Of a stretch of DNA of 64,000 nt, positions 1 through 8,891 are shown piece by piece (the stretch's first letter is position 1; every line of letters begins with the position of its first letter). A program made the position numbers and the translations under genes. Origin of the DNA: Nocardia flavorosea (lineage in GTDB: Bacteria; Actinomycetota; Actinomycetes; Mycobacteriales; Mycobacteriaceae); the NCBI RefSeq assembly GCF_015477805.1, contig NZ_JADLQL010000006.1:356603-420602 (forward strand). Reading direction: 5' to 3'. The notes below the pieces were generated by a model that did no database searches, was not told where the DNA came from, and saw nothing but the letters and a program-made list of their open reading frames with translations.

Positions 1-199
1 TGCCGACCTTGAATCCCGAAACGTGCACCTCGTCACCGGCCTCGAGTCCGCCGGCTTCGTCGAACACCGCCTGGTAGCGGACCGTTGTCCCCCAGGCAAT
101 CACCTGCTGCGATTGCAGGCCGAGGGAGATGACGCAGAGGATGAGCACGATCCCGACCAGACCGTGCCGCAGTAGATGTCTTCCGCGGTATCGAAACAT
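1..199 (-). CDS. Mce family protein, third mce gene (MceC), 5' part only
   Basis: The N-terminal 66 codons are inside the window and the rest lies beyond the left edge. The product starts MFRYRGRHLLRHG, has one membrane segment at about residues 12-30, and then enters the Mce/MlaD beta-domain (GGLEAGDEVHVSGFKVG). It starts one base beyond the mceB stop, so it is the next gene of the mce operon. Mce proteins are periplasmic lipid-binding subunits that work with YrbE permeases and an MceG-type ATPase in mycolate actinobacteria. The substrate cannot be read from the sequence. Confidence 0.85.
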   Translation of the reverse strand, partial: MFRYRGRHLLRHGLVGIVLILCVISLGLQSQQVIAWGTTVRYQAVFDEAGGLEAGDEVHVSGFKVG

Positions 200-200
200 C

Positions 201-1217
201 TCAGGGAGCGCACCTTCCGTCGGTCTGTACGGCGGCCGGTATCTCGACGACCTGACCGGACAGGTCGTTGACCCGCAGCGTCAAATCGCACAGGTAGTAC
301 TGGATGAAGTTGCCGTAGGCCCCGGTGCGCACCAGTTTCCGGAAGTTCTCCGGCGCCTTCTGCAGGGCGGTATCGAGTGTTTCCTTGTCGCCGTCGATAT
401 TCGCGGCGAGCCGATTGACCTGGTCGATCGTCCCGGCCAACGGCGTGCGGCCCTGGTTCAGCAGATCGGCGACGGTGGCGGTGCCTGCCTCCAGGGAATC
501 GATGGCGGCCGCGATCGGGTCGCGGTCGTTGCTGAGCTGGGTGATGAGTTGTTCGAGCCGGTCGACCAGTCCCGTGAACCGGCCGCCCTCGTCGGCGAGG
601 GTGGTCATCACGGTGTTCAGATTGTCGATCAACTGCTCGACGGTTTCGTTGTTGTCGGCCAAGGCCGCGGAGAAGGAGGCGGTGCGGCCGAGGATGGAAT
701 TCACGGTGTCCTCCTTCCCCTGCACGATTTCCAGTAGTGACCAGGTCAGGGCGTTGACATCACGGGCATCGAGGCCCTGGATCACCGGTTTCAGACCGCC
801 CAGCAGCAGGTCCAGGTCCAGTGCGCCGGTGGTGTTCGCTATCGGTATTTCACCGCCGGCGGGCAGCGTGTTGCCGGGACGGTCGGTGATTTCCAGATAG
901 CGGTCGCCGACCAGATTCAGGTACCGCACCGCGACCTCGGTACCGGTGGTCAGCGACAGCGAGCGGTCGGCATCGAACTCCACCCGCACCCGGTGATCCG
1001 CACGCAGCGAGACTCCGCGCACCGAACCCACCACAACCCCTGCCACCCGCACCGTATCCCCGGTGCTCAGCCCGGAAGAATCGGCGAAAACCGCCGAGTA
1101 CTCGGTGGTGGAGCCGCTGCGGTATTCGCCGAAAACGATGATCAGGCAGGCCGAGAGCACCACCATGATCGCGGCGAAGACACCGAATTTCAGCAGCGGC
1201 GTATTGCGGTTGTTCAT
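201..1217 (-). CDS. Mce family protein MceB
   Basis: A 338-residue protein starting MNNRNTPLLKFG, with an uncleaved N-terminal membrane helix at about residues 9-31. The Mce/MlaD domain follows (about 38-115; GLSTGDTVRVAGVVVGSV), then a long helical C-terminal half. The ATG at 1217 was chosen over upstream in-frame starts because it makes the usual 4-nt overlap with the mceA stop and leads straight into the membrane helix. Second Mce subunit of the operon; thought to form part of the periplasmic lipid channel of an Mce transporter. Confidence 0.88.
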   Translation of the reverse strand: MNNRNTPLLKFGVFAAIMVVLSACLIIVFGEYRSGSTTEYSAVFADSSGLSTGDTVRVAGVVVGSVRGVSLRADHRVRVEFDADRSLSLTTGTEVAVRYLNLVGDRYLEITDRPGNTLPAGGEIPIANTTGALDLDLLLGGLKPVIQGLDARDVNALTWSLLEIVQGKEDTVNSILGRTASFSAALADNNETVEQLIDNLNTVMTTLADEGGRFTGLVDRLEQLITQLSNDRDPIAAAIDSLEAGTATVADLLNQGRTPLAGTIDQVNRLAANIDGDKETLDTALQKAPENFRKLVRTGAYGNFIQYYLCDLTLRVNDLSGQVVEIPAAVQTDGRCAP

Positions 1218-2485
1218 CGGGGTGCCTCCTTTCCCGCGGCGGCGGGCCCGAACAGGGCTTCGGCGAGCGAGGCGGTGTTCAGCGTGAGCCCGGACCGGAA
1301 CGGCCCGGCCTGGGGGTTGGCCCCGACATCGGTGACCACGAACGGCGGGAAATCCTCGTAGGCCACGGGCAGCATCGAGCACTGCGGACCGCCCGATGCC
1401 GCGACCTTCGGCAGATGCTCCGGGTAGCGATACGGTTCGACACCCCAGAGGAAGTTCGCCGACAACCCGATCCCGGGCACCTTCACCGGTTCCACCTGCG
1501 CCAGATAGGCCAATCCGTCCAGTGCGCACGTCAGCGCCTGGTGATAGCGGTCGGTCAACTCGGTGGTCGGCGCCAGGACCTCCATGGCGCTCACCAGGCC
1601 GGGTCCGGCCGCCCCCACCACCCGGTTGCCGGTATCGGCGAGCCCGATCAGACTCATCAGCAGCACATCGAGTTGCTGCTGTTCGGAGACTACGGTGTGG
1701 CTCAGCTCGGTCGCGTTGCCCACGGTTTCGAGCAGGGCGGGTGCTGCGTCCGCGTAGGTCCGGGTGACCTCGGGCGCCATCGCCAGATCCGCGCGCAGGG
1801 CCGGTAAACCGGGCTCCAGCTTCGCCAGGAACGCCTCCAGGTCCACCATCATCTGCCCCACCCGGTCACCGCGCCCGCGCATCGCGGTGGCCAGCGCCCC
1901 CAGGGTTTCGTTGAGCTTCTCCGGCTGGATCTCGCCCAGTACCTGGGTGAGCTGTTCGAACACGGTATTGATCTCCACCGTCACGTTCTCGGCGTCGAAC
2001 ACCTGCCCCGGCTCGAGATGGGCCGTACCCGGCCGGGCGGGCGGCACCAACTGGATGTACTTGGCCCCGAATACCGTGGTGGCGGCGATGTCCACGGTGA
2101 CATCGCCGGGTATCCGGGTGACATTGTCACGGTCGATGGCCAATTCGATCTCCGCGGTGCCGTCGGCGCGTTCGACAATCGATTCCACGGCTCCGACGGT
2201 CACCCCGCGCAGTTTCACCTCGGCATCGGGGTACATCACCAGACCGGCCCGCGGTGCGTGCACGGTCACCGCGACGGTGTCGGCGAACCCGCCCCGGAAC
2301 AGAGTCACCGCGAGTACCACGATCGCGGTCCCTGCCGCGATCGCCGCGAGCCCCGCGGCGGGCCGGGCCAGCGGTTTCAGCCGGCCGGCCCAGCTCCGGT
2401 GCCGGGCGGCGCGCCGCGGCGCCGGTAGGTCCGGCGGCGCAGGCGCGGCCCCGCACGGTTGTGTCTCGTTTCCCACCAGCGCCAT
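1214..2485 (-). CDS. Mce family protein MceA
   Basis: A 423-residue first Mce subunit, placed directly after yrbEB as in mycobacterial operons. It has a basic N-terminus, a membrane helix at about residues 43-63, the MlaD domain (about 68-145) and the helical MceA-type C-terminal region. The conserved block NFLWGVEPYRYPEHLPKVAA is typical of MceA. The start lies 2 nt from the yrbEB stop and the stop overlaps mceB by 4 nt, so the operon is tightly coupled. Confidence 0.9.
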   Translation of the reverse strand: MALVGNETQPCGAAPAPPDLPAPRRAARHRSWAGRLKPLARPAAGLAAIAAGTAIVVLAVTLFRGGFADTVAVTVHAPRAGLVMYPDAEVKLRGVTVGAVESIVERADGTAEIELAIDRDNVTRIPGDVTVDIAATTVFGAKYIQLVPPARPGTAHLEPGQVFDAENVTVEINTVFEQLTQVLGEIQPEKLNETLGALATAMRGRGDRVGQMMVDLEAFLAKLEPGLPALRADLAMAPEVTRTYADAAPALLETVGNATELSHTVVSEQQQLDVLLMSLIGLADTGNRVVGAAGPGLVSAMEVLAPTTELTDRYHQALTCALDGLAYLAQVEPVKVPGIGLSANFLWGVEPYRYPEHLPKVAASGGPQCSMLPVAYEDFPPFVVTDVGANPQAGPFRSGLTLNTASLAEALFGPAAAGKEAPR

Positions 2486-2487
2486 CC

Positions 2488-3363
2488 CTACCCCGACAAC
2501 TCGAAGTTTCCGTTGGATCCGTACACCGCCAGCGAGACCAGCAGCGTGACCGAGACGACCGCGATGAGCGAGGTCCGCACGGCATTGCCCACCGCGGTCC
2601 CCACACCCGACGGCCCGCCGGCGGCGAAGAACCCGAAGTAGGTGTGGATCAACAGGATCGTGATCGCCATGAGAATCGCCTGCAGGAACGACCAGAGCAG
2701 GTCGATCGGGTTGAGGAAGGTCGCGAAGTAGTGGTCGTACAGTCCCGAGGACTGGCCCAGGATCACCACGGTGGTGAACCGGCTGGCGAGGAAGGAGGCG
2801 ATCAGGGCGATGGCGTAGAGCGGGGTGATCGCGATCATCCCGGCCATGATGCGGGTGCCGACCAGGTATGCGATCGGTTCGATCGCAATGGATTCCAGCG
2901 CGTCGATCTCCTCGTTGATCCGCATGGCGCCCAGTTGCGCGGTGACCCCGGCGCCGAAGGTGGCCGCCAGGCCGATCCCCGCGACCACCGGCGCGGAGAT
3001 CCGGACATTGATGAAGGCGGACAGGAACCCGGTGAGCGCCTCGATGCCGATATCGCCGAGCGAGCTGTACCCCTGCACGGCGAGCGTGCCGCCGGTCGCC
3101 AGGGTCAGGAAGCTGACGATCACCACCGTGCCGCCGAATGCCGCCAGCGTGCCCGCGCCCATACTGATCTCCGCGATCAGCCGGACCGTTTCGCGTTTGT
3201 AACGCCAGGCCGCCATCGGCGCGAACGCCAGCGCCTTCACATAGAAGATCGCGTGATCGCCGACCCGGCCGAGTGCGTCCACCGGTTTACGCAGCCGGCG
3301 GACCAGTAACGGGTACCGCGTGGTGAGAACCTCGGAGGCCGTCATCGAATCCCCTCCCCTCAT
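2488..3363 (-). CDS. YrbE/MlaE-family ABC permease, second subunit (YrbEB)
   Basis: A 291-residue integral membrane protein of the MlaE family with five or six hydrophobic segments. It carries the permease signature of the cytoplasmic coupling region (INEEIDALESIAIEPIAYLV). It pairs with YrbEA as the membrane core of the Mce lipid importer. The start at 3363 overlaps the yrbEA stop by 4 nt; an alternative ATG (MTASEVL) lies 18 nt downstream. No ATPase is encoded nearby, as usual for mce loci, which share an MceG encoded elsewhere. Confidence 0.92.
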   Translation of the reverse strand: MRGGDSMTASEVLTTRYPLLVRRLRKPVDALGRVGDHAIFYVKALAFAPMAAWRYKRETVRLIAEISMGAGTLAAFGGTVVIVSFLTLATGGTLAVQGYSSLGDIGIEALTGFLSAFINVRISAPVVAGIGLAATFGAGVTAQLGAMRINEEIDALESIAIEPIAYLVGTRIMAGMIAITPLYAIALIASFLASRFTTVVILGQSSGLYDHYFATFLNPIDLLWSFLQAILMAITILLIHTYFGFFAAGGPSGVGTAVGNAVRTSLIAVVSVTLLVSLAVYGSNGNFELSG

Positions 3364-4154
3364 CCGGTCGTCAACTGGATGCCGATCGCCGTGACCATCA
3401 CATTGATGACGAACAGCGACATGAACGCATAGACCACGGTTTCGTTGACCGCGTTACCCACCGCTTTCGCGCCGCCGGTGACGATCAGCCCGCGATAGCA
3501 GGCGACGATCCCGGCCACCAGACCGAACAGCAGGGCTTTGACCGATGAGATGACGACCTCGTCGATACCGGTGAGCAGGGTGATCCCGGCGACGAACGCG
3601 CCCGGATTCACGTCCTGGACATACACCGAGAACACATAGCCGCCGAGTACCCCGATGATGCAGACCAGGTTGTTCAGCAGGAGTGCTACCAGGCCGGAGG
3701 CCAGCATGCGCGGGGTGACCAACCGCTGCACCGGGTCGATTCCGAGTACCTCCATGGCCGCGATCTCCTCACGGATGGTCCGCGACCCCAGATCGGCGCA
3801 CATGGCCGTGGCGCCGGAGCCCGCCACGATCAGCACCGTGACCATCGGGCCGACCTGGGTCACCGCGCCGAAGGCGGCGCCGGCGCCGGAGAGGTCCGCG
3901 GCGCCCAGCTCGCGCAACAGGATATTCAACGTGAAGCTCACCAGCACGGTGAACGGAATCGCCACCAGCAGCGTGGGAACCAGCGAGACCCGCACGATGA
4001 ACCAGGACTGTTCGAGGAATTCCCGGGTCTGGAAGGGGCGGCGGAAGGCGAAACGCACCGCGTCGGCGGTCATCGCGAACAGGCCGCCCACTGTCTGCAG
4101 TGGGCCCTCGAAACGGTCTCGGAGCCGGACCAGATGGGGCGTTCGGATGGTCAT
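3360..4154 (-). CDS. YrbE/MlaE-family ABC permease, first subunit (YrbEA)
   Basis: A 264-residue MlaE-type permease and the first gene of the mce operon. The coupling motif REEIAAMEVLGIDPVQRLV is visible at about residues 128-146, with roughly five membrane segments around it. The gene opens at ATG 4154 behind about 750 bp of non-coding DNA, so the operon promoter should lie in that gap. No fadD, regulator or ATPase precedes it. Confidence 0.92.
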   Translation of the reverse strand: MTIRTPHLVRLRDRFEGPLQTVGGLFAMTADAVRFAFRRPFQTREFLEQSWFIVRVSLVPTLLVAIPFTVLVSFTLNILLRELGAADLSGAGAAFGAVTQVGPMVTVLIVAGSGATAMCADLGSRTIREEIAAMEVLGIDPVQRLVTPRMLASGLVALLLNNLVCIIGVLGGYVFSVYVQDVNPGAFVAGITLLTGIDEVVISSVKALLFGLVAGIVACYRGLIVTGGAKAVGNAVNETVVYAFMSLFVINVMVTAIGIQLTTG

Positions 4155-4911
4155 ACCGGCCTCACGACGTCGGACGCGGTTGCCGGCCTGCCGAGGAATT
4201 CGTCATCGCAGTGCTCCTGTCGAACGTTCGACGCTCGGTGGAATACGCCGGCGCGCGCTTCCACCGAGGGCGGGGCGGCTCGCGTGCGAACCGCGGCATG
4301 ACGGGCAGCTCGGGTCTGCGGCTGCGGAGTTCGATGGCGGTCTGCGACCGTGGAGTTCGACCCGATGGCTATGCCGTCCCAGTCGGTGCTGCTGTCACAG
4401 CTTTCAGTGCGGAAATGTCATTCTCAATTTCCAATAGGATGACATTCGGTTTGTGAGAGCACAATACTTGCGGGCAAGTTTCCGGAAACCCCCACCGCAG
4501 CTCGACACCCCTGCGGCAACACCCGGCCGAAAAAGCCTACGAGCAGGCAGGATAACCCCGTCACGCCGGGAGCGGAGTGCGAAAACCGACGCGCACCACC
4601 CCGGAAAATCATGACGATCAACGTTTCAGAATTTGCCCGACCCCGTGCGCGGACCACGCCGGTCCGCCGAATTCGCATAATTGCGAACGGACCTCGCGGG
4701 AGGACAGCGGATAATTCACGAAACCCCCTCGACAACACCGTAAGAATAATGGCTGTCGCAGACGGGACCTCGAAACCCGCCACGATCACATCCCCCGCGG
4801 CCATTGTCCGGGCCGGTCCGTCACATACCGACCCGGCCGGCCGTCCTCACCTCATGGAGCCGGAGCCGATCCGCCCCGGCCCGCCCGCCCGTATCCAACC
4901 CCGTGTGCGCG
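4155..4911. other. Intergenic region upstream of the mce operon
   Basis: About 760 bp with no convincing gene: the open frames are short, biased in composition and lack family motifs. It is the leader side of the mce operon and lies downstream of the minus-strand gene ending at 4912. The half from about 4410 to 4760 is more AT-rich than its surroundings and holds one clear inverted repeat, entered separately. Confidence 0.6.
4414..4446. promoter_or_regulatory. Inverted repeat upstream of the mce operon, possible operator
   Basis: Two perfect 8-nt arms, AATGTCAT and ATGACATT, are separated by 17 nt in the AT-richer part of the leader, about 260 bp upstream of yrbEA. The centre-to-centre distance of about 25 bp (two to three helical turns) suits a regulator binding two half-sites. 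The left arm runs into TCATTCTC, an 8-mer that also forms half of the palindrome at 6195-6213. Confidence 0.4.
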
Positions 4912-5418
4912 TCAGACCGCCGGTACCAAATCCGCGCAGACCGGCGCGAATTCCATGGCACCGCTGCGGAATATCTCACTCGGAGTCACCGCGGCAGCCG
5001 AGAGCCCGGCCGCCATCAGCGCCTGCGCCTTGAACGCACGGGCCGCATAACTCAGGCGGTGCAACACCGGATCCACACCGTGGTCCTGCCCCGCCGGCCA
5101 GCCGTCACCCCAGACGACGACCTCGATCCCACGATCCTCCAGCGCCCGCAATACGCCTTTACGCGCCCGGCCGTCCCGGCTACAGACATCGGCGTTCACG
5201 GCCAGCGCTTGCGGCAACCGTCCCGGGACCTCGGTCGCCAGCACGGAGTCGAGCTCGCGGACCTCGGCACCGAGGATTTTCAGCGGGCGGATATCGGACG
5301 GCCGCGCGAGCAGGACCGTCACTTCCCACCCGGCCACCGAGCGGTCGAACAACCACCCGCCGGCGAACTGGACCGCGTCGGCCACGGTCGCCGCCACCAC
5401 ATCGAGCCGGTACCTCAT
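4912..5418 (-). CDS. Conserved hypothetical protein, translationally coupled to TetR gene
   Basis: A 168-residue protein of unknown function starting MRYRLDVVAATVADAVQ. The pattern of short hydrophobic strands alternating with helices (WEVTVLLARPSDIRPLKILG; RGIEVVVWGDGW) suggests a Rossmann-like alpha/beta fold. No catalytic motif, membrane segment or signal peptide is seen. The ATG overlaps the tetR stop by 4 nt, so it should be co-expressed with the regulator, perhaps as a small accessory or sensing partner. The family is not recognised. Confidence 0.6.
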   Translation of the reverse strand: MRYRLDVVAATVADAVQFAGGWLFDRSVAGWEVTVLLARPSDIRPLKILGAEVRELDSVLATEVPGRLPQALAVNADVCSRDGRARKGVLRALEDRGIEVVVWGDGWPAGQDHGVDPVLHRLSYAARAFKAQALMAAGLSAAAVTPSEIFRSGAMEFAPVCADLVPAV

Positions 5419-6020
5419 CACATCTCCTTCGCCGCCAAGTCGCGGGCCAGCGACTCGGTGTAACCGTTGAAAACTTCGGCCAGCGGGATCGAACGATCGA
5501 GCAGCCACGAGATCTCCATTCCGTTCAGAAAGGCGACTATCTCGACCGCGCGCAGCCGCGGATCGAAATCGCGCCGGTACCGGCCACTGTCCTGGCCCCG
5601 CCGGATCGCCTGCGTGACGAGTTCGACGGCCGTGCGCCACCGATCGAGCATCCGATCGTGCAGTGGCGCCTCGGGCATGAGGTTCTCGACGAGGAGGACG
5701 ACGAAGGTGCCGACCAGCTCCGGAGAACGTTCCATCCTGGTGACGACTTTGCGGATCTCGGCGATGAGATCGCCGCCGATATCCGCGTCCTCCAGGTCTT
5801 CGGCGTCACGGGCGTCCAGGACAGCGTGCAGCAACTGCTCCTTGGAGGAGAAGTGATGCAGCAACCCTGCGGAGGTCACTCCGGCCTCGCCCGCGATTTG
5901 TGCCAGGGTTGTACTGCGCCAGCCGTTCCGGGTGAGGAGGCGCTGCGCGACGGCGAGTATTCGCTGCCGGCGATCCTCCCCCTTGGCGAGGAGTGAGGCA
6001 TAGGGACGAGGAGCTGTCAT
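5418..6020 (-). CDS. TetR-family transcriptional regulator
   Basis: A 200-residue one-component regulator. The N-terminal helix-turn-helix is clear (about residues 18-64; TTLAQIAGEAGVTSAGLLHH), followed by a helical ligand domain. It diverges from the amidohydrolase/M24/CoA-transferase cluster and is the natural candidate to control it, responding to a pathway substrate or CoA ester. An inverted repeat lies 22 nt upstream of its start, where autoregulation would be expected. Next to the mce operon it might also act there, which is unproven. Confidence 0.9.
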   Translation of the reverse strand: MTAPRPYASLLAKGEDRRQRILAVAQRLLTRNGWRSTTLAQIAGEAGVTSAGLLHHFSSKEQLLHAVLDARDAEDLEDADIGGDLIAEIRKVVTRMERSPELVGTFVVLLVENLMPEAPLHDRMLDRWRTAVELVTQAIRRGQDSGRYRRDFDPRLRAVEIVAFLNGMEISWLLDRSIPLAEVFNGYTESLARDLAAKEM

Positions 6021-6041
6021 GGTCCGAACCCCGATCTGACA

Positions 6042-6065
6042 AACCTAGTGAACACACAGTAGGTT
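6042..6065. promoter_or_regulatory. Probable TetR operator (inverted repeat)
   Basis: The arms AACCTAGTG and CAGTAGGTT are 9 nt each with one mismatch and a 6-nt spacer, immediately upstream of the tetR start. Size, symmetry and position fit a TetR dimer site for autoregulation. It is about 390 bp from the divergent amidohydrolase start, so control of that gene might need a second site. Confidence 0.55.
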
Positions 6066-6194
6066 GGTTTCCGGGCTGTGACAAGGGTTACAGGGAAGCC
6101 GCTTTCGTAATGGGCCTTCACACGCGATCCAGAACCCGCGCGAAACGCGTATGGAGCCCTCGAAGCCCCTGCGGGACGCCGTTTCGAGCCACTG

Positions 6195-6213
6195 GCGAGA
6201 ATATCATTCTCGC
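6195..6213. promoter_or_regulatory. 19-bp palindrome in the tetR/amidohydrolase intergenic region
   Basis: Perfect 8-nt arms GCGAGAAT and ATTCTCGC flank a 3-nt centre. The compact 8-3-8 layout resembles sites for Fur-type or small winged-helix dimers, but it matches no motif I can name with confidence. The 435-bp region 6021-6455 contains no gene and presumably holds both divergent promoters. The downstream amidohydrolase and M24 enzymes are probable metalloenzymes, so a metal-responsive regulator is conceivable. Confidence 0.4.
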
Positions 6214-6455
6214 TGTGTACGCGGGCGCGAAACAAGACAAGTGCTGCAAATGGGTAGAACGTGACTCTCCCGTCATGATAATGTCGTTTTCAGTTCGGCG
6301 GGTAAGCCACCCCGCTTCCAGCCGCTCGCCCCGCCCATACGAGCGGACATTTCGCCATAGCGGTTCGATATGAAATCCGCGACGCCGGCCGGTGGCCGCG
6401 GGATACGGCCGCCGGCGGCAAATTCGCGAATCCAACGATCCATTGGAGGGTCACG

Positions 6456-7625
6456 ATGCCGACTTCGCCCAGCAGCGCTCCGCTCTACCCCCCGCAGGGG
6501 TTCGGCCCGCCCAAGGACCGCCGGGGCCGGGCCGCGGGCAGCCTCGGGCTCCCCGCCGGCACCGAGGTCTTCTCCGCCGACAACCACATCTCGCTCGCCG
6601 ACGATATCTTCTACGAACGGTTCCCCGAGGAATTGCGAGACAAGGCGCCGCGGGTCTGGTACGAGGAGGGGGCCTACCAGATCGGGCGTAAGGGAAAATC
6701 GTTTCTGCCCGGTGATTTCAGCCGGGTCCTGATGCAGTACGACCCCCTGGACGGCTCCTGCAGCACCAATCTCGAAGCCCGGGTCGCGGATCTGCGCGCC
6801 GACGGGATCGACAAAGAACTGGCTTTCCCCAATTCCCTGCTCGCACTGCTGTTCTATCCGGACAAGGCAGTCCGCGAACGCTGCTTCCGCATCTACAACG
6901 AATACATCGCCGAGGTGCAGGAGCGCTCCGGTGGCAGGCTCTACGGGGTCGGGTTGATCAACTGGTGGGACGCCGACGGCGCCCGCCGCACCCTCACCGA
7001 GCTGAAAGCGCTGGGGCTCAAAACCTTTCTGCTACCGCTGTCGGCCGGGAAGGACGACGACGGCGCGGTCATCGACTACGGCAGCACAGCGATGATCGAC
7101 GTCTGGGATGCCATCGAGGAATCCGGTATACCGGTCTCGCACCATATCGGCGAATCCCCGCTGTCGGCGCCGTGCGAGGTGAACAGCGTGGTGGTCGGGA
7201 TGATGCACAATGTGGCGCCGTTCCGGGAGTTGTTCTCCAAGTACCTCTTCAGCGGAATCATCGACCGGCATCCGGGTCTGCAGATCGGCTGGTTCGAAGG
7301 CGGTATCAACTGGGTCGCCTCGGCCCTGCAGGACGCCGAGCATATGCACGCATCCTACCGGCATATGTACAACCGGCCGCTGGACCACGAGGTCCGCCAC
7401 TACTGGGACAACCATATGCGGGCCTCGTTCATGGTCGACCCGCTCGGCTTGGACATCATCGACCGGATCGGCGTGGACCGCGTGATGTGGTCGTCGGATT
7501 ACCCGCACAACGAGAGCACCTTCGGCTACTCGGAGCAGTCCCTGGCCTCGGTCGTCGATGCCCTCGGGCCCGAGCAGGCGGCCCGCGTGGTGAGCGGCAA
7601 CATCAAGGAATTCCTGGGTGTCTAG
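6456..7625 (+). CDS. Amidohydrolase family protein (ACMSD/amidohydrolase-2 type)
   Basis: A 389-residue TIM-barrel metal-dependent hydrolase or decarboxylase. The metal-binding elements are in order: Asp42-x-His44 (SADNHIS), the His pair in SHHIGES near residue 230, and the late Asp in MWSSDYPHNES near residue 349. The start has a strong GGAGGG ribosome site 5 nt away. First gene of a plus-strand cluster with two M24 proteins, a crotonase and a CoA-transferase. Members of this family cleave C-N or C-C bonds of small acids and ring-cleavage products; the substrate is not evident. Confidence 0.88.
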   Translation: MPTSPSSAPLYPPQGFGPPKDRRGRAAGSLGLPAGTEVFSADNHISLADDIFYERFPEELRDKAPRVWYEEGAYQIGRKGKSFLPGDFSRVLMQYDPLDGSCSTNLEARVADLRADGIDKELAFPNSLLALLFYPDKAVRERCFRIYNEYIAEVQERSGGRLYGVGLINWWDADGARRTLTELKALGLKTFLLPLSAGKDDDGAVIDYGSTAMIDVWDAIEESGIPVSHHIGESPLSAPCEVNSVVVGMMHNVAPFRELFSKYLFSGIIDRHPGLQIGWFEGGINWVASALQDAEHMHASYRHMYNRPLDHEVRHYWDNHMRASFMVDPLGLDIIDRIGVDRVMWSSDYPHNESTFGYSEQSLASVVDALGPEQAARVVSGNIKEFLGV

Positions 7626-7655
7626 GCCCGCGCAACGCCGAGGAGGCCGTATTCG

Positions 7656-8891
7656 ATGACCACGTACCCTGCCGTGACGACCGCGGCGATCGAGATACCC
7701 GATCTCCCGGACCGCACGAGGATGCGCCGGGAAACCGGGGCCCGGCTGCGTTCGGCCATGGCCGAACGCGGGGTCGACGCGGCGATCCTGCTGCTGAACA
7801 ACAATGTCGTGTACGCGACCGGTGCGAACTGGCCGCTCGGCGACGCGGGCCTGGCCCATGTCGAACGGCCGGTGGCCGTGGTGACGGCCGACGACGAATG
7901 GCCCCATCTGTTCCTGCCGTTCCGCGCGGGCGCGGCGGCCGAATCCGAACTGCCGCAAGACCACTTGCATCCCCCGGTGTATCTCGAATTCGACGAGGGC
8001 GTGGCGGATTTCGGCCGCAAGCTGGCCGAACTGGTGCGGCCCGGCGGCACGGTGGCGGTCGACGAGTTCACCGGGGCCATGCTGCGCGCGCGCGACCGCC
8101 TCTTCCCCGGTGCGCAGCCGGTGGACGCCGCCACGGTGATCGGGCCGGCCAAATTGATCAAAACACCCGACGAGCTGTCCTGTATCCGCAAAGCCTGCCG
8201 GATCACCGAGGAGGCCATCGTCGACGTCCACGCCGCGCTGGCGCCGGGTGTCCGCCAGATCGACCTGTCCGCGGGCTTCGTCCGGCGCGCGTTCGAACTC
8301 GGTGCCACCGCGACCATGCTCGACGCCATCTGGCAGGTCATGCCGGACCGCAAGGCCGACGGGGTGTGGACCACCCACGGTGACCTCGCCCTGCCCCTGC
8401 TCACCACCGAACGTGAGCTGAAAGCCGGCGATGTGCTGTGGACCGACGTCAGCATCACCTACAACGGCTACTGTTCGGATTTCGGCCGCACCTGGATCGT
8501 CGGGCAGGATCCGACACCACGCCAGCAGGCGCAGTACCAGCAATGGCGCCATATCCTGCAGGCCGTTCTCGCGCAGATCCGTCCCGGCGCCACCGCCGGG
8601 CAGCTCGCACGGGCGGCCACCGAGGCGGCCGGCGGGCAACGCCCGTGGCTGCCGCATTTCTATATCTCGCACGGAATCGGCGTGAGCGCCGCCGAGACGC
8701 CCATGATCGGCACCGATCTCGGCGCCGAATTCGACGACAATTTCGTGCTCCGCCCCGGCATGGTGCTGGTCCTCGAACCCGTGGTGTGGGAGGACGGCAC
8801 CGGCGGCTACCGCAGTGAGGAGATCGTGGTGGTTACCGACGGAGGCTGGACGCCTCTCACCGACTACACCTATGCCCCCTATGGCGATTGA
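7656..8891 (+). CDS. M24-family metallohydrolase (Xaa-Pro peptidase-like) with intact metal site
   Basis: A 411-residue pita-bread-fold protein with a creatinase-type N-terminal domain (about 1-170) and an M24 catalytic domain. All five metal ligands are present: Asp264, Asp275, His339, Glu374 and Glu388. The fold serves aminopeptidase P, prolidase, creatinase and the DMSP lyase DddP. In a catabolic cluster a non-peptidase role on a small amide, imine or related bond is likely (inference). A GAGGAGG site precedes ATG 7656. The 3' end overlaps the next M24 gene by 11 nt. Confidence 0.88.
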   Translation: MTTYPAVTTAAIEIPDLPDRTRMRRETGARLRSAMAERGVDAAILLLNNNVVYATGANWPLGDAGLAHVERPVAVVTADDEWPHLFLPFRAGAAAESELPQDHLHPPVYLEFDEGVADFGRKLAELVRPGGTVAVDEFTGAMLRARDRLFPGAQPVDAATVIGPAKLIKTPDELSCIRKACRITEEAIVDVHAALAPGVRQIDLSAGFVRRAFELGATATMLDAIWQVMPDRKADGVWTTHGDLALPLLTTERELKAGDVLWTDVSITYNGYCSDFGRTWIVGQDPTPRQQAQYQQWRHILQAVLAQIRPGATAGQLARAATEAAGGQRPWLPHFYISHGIGVSAAETPMIGTDLGAEFDDNFVLRPGMVLVLEPVVWEDGTGGYRSEEIVVVTDGGWTPLTDYTYAPYGD

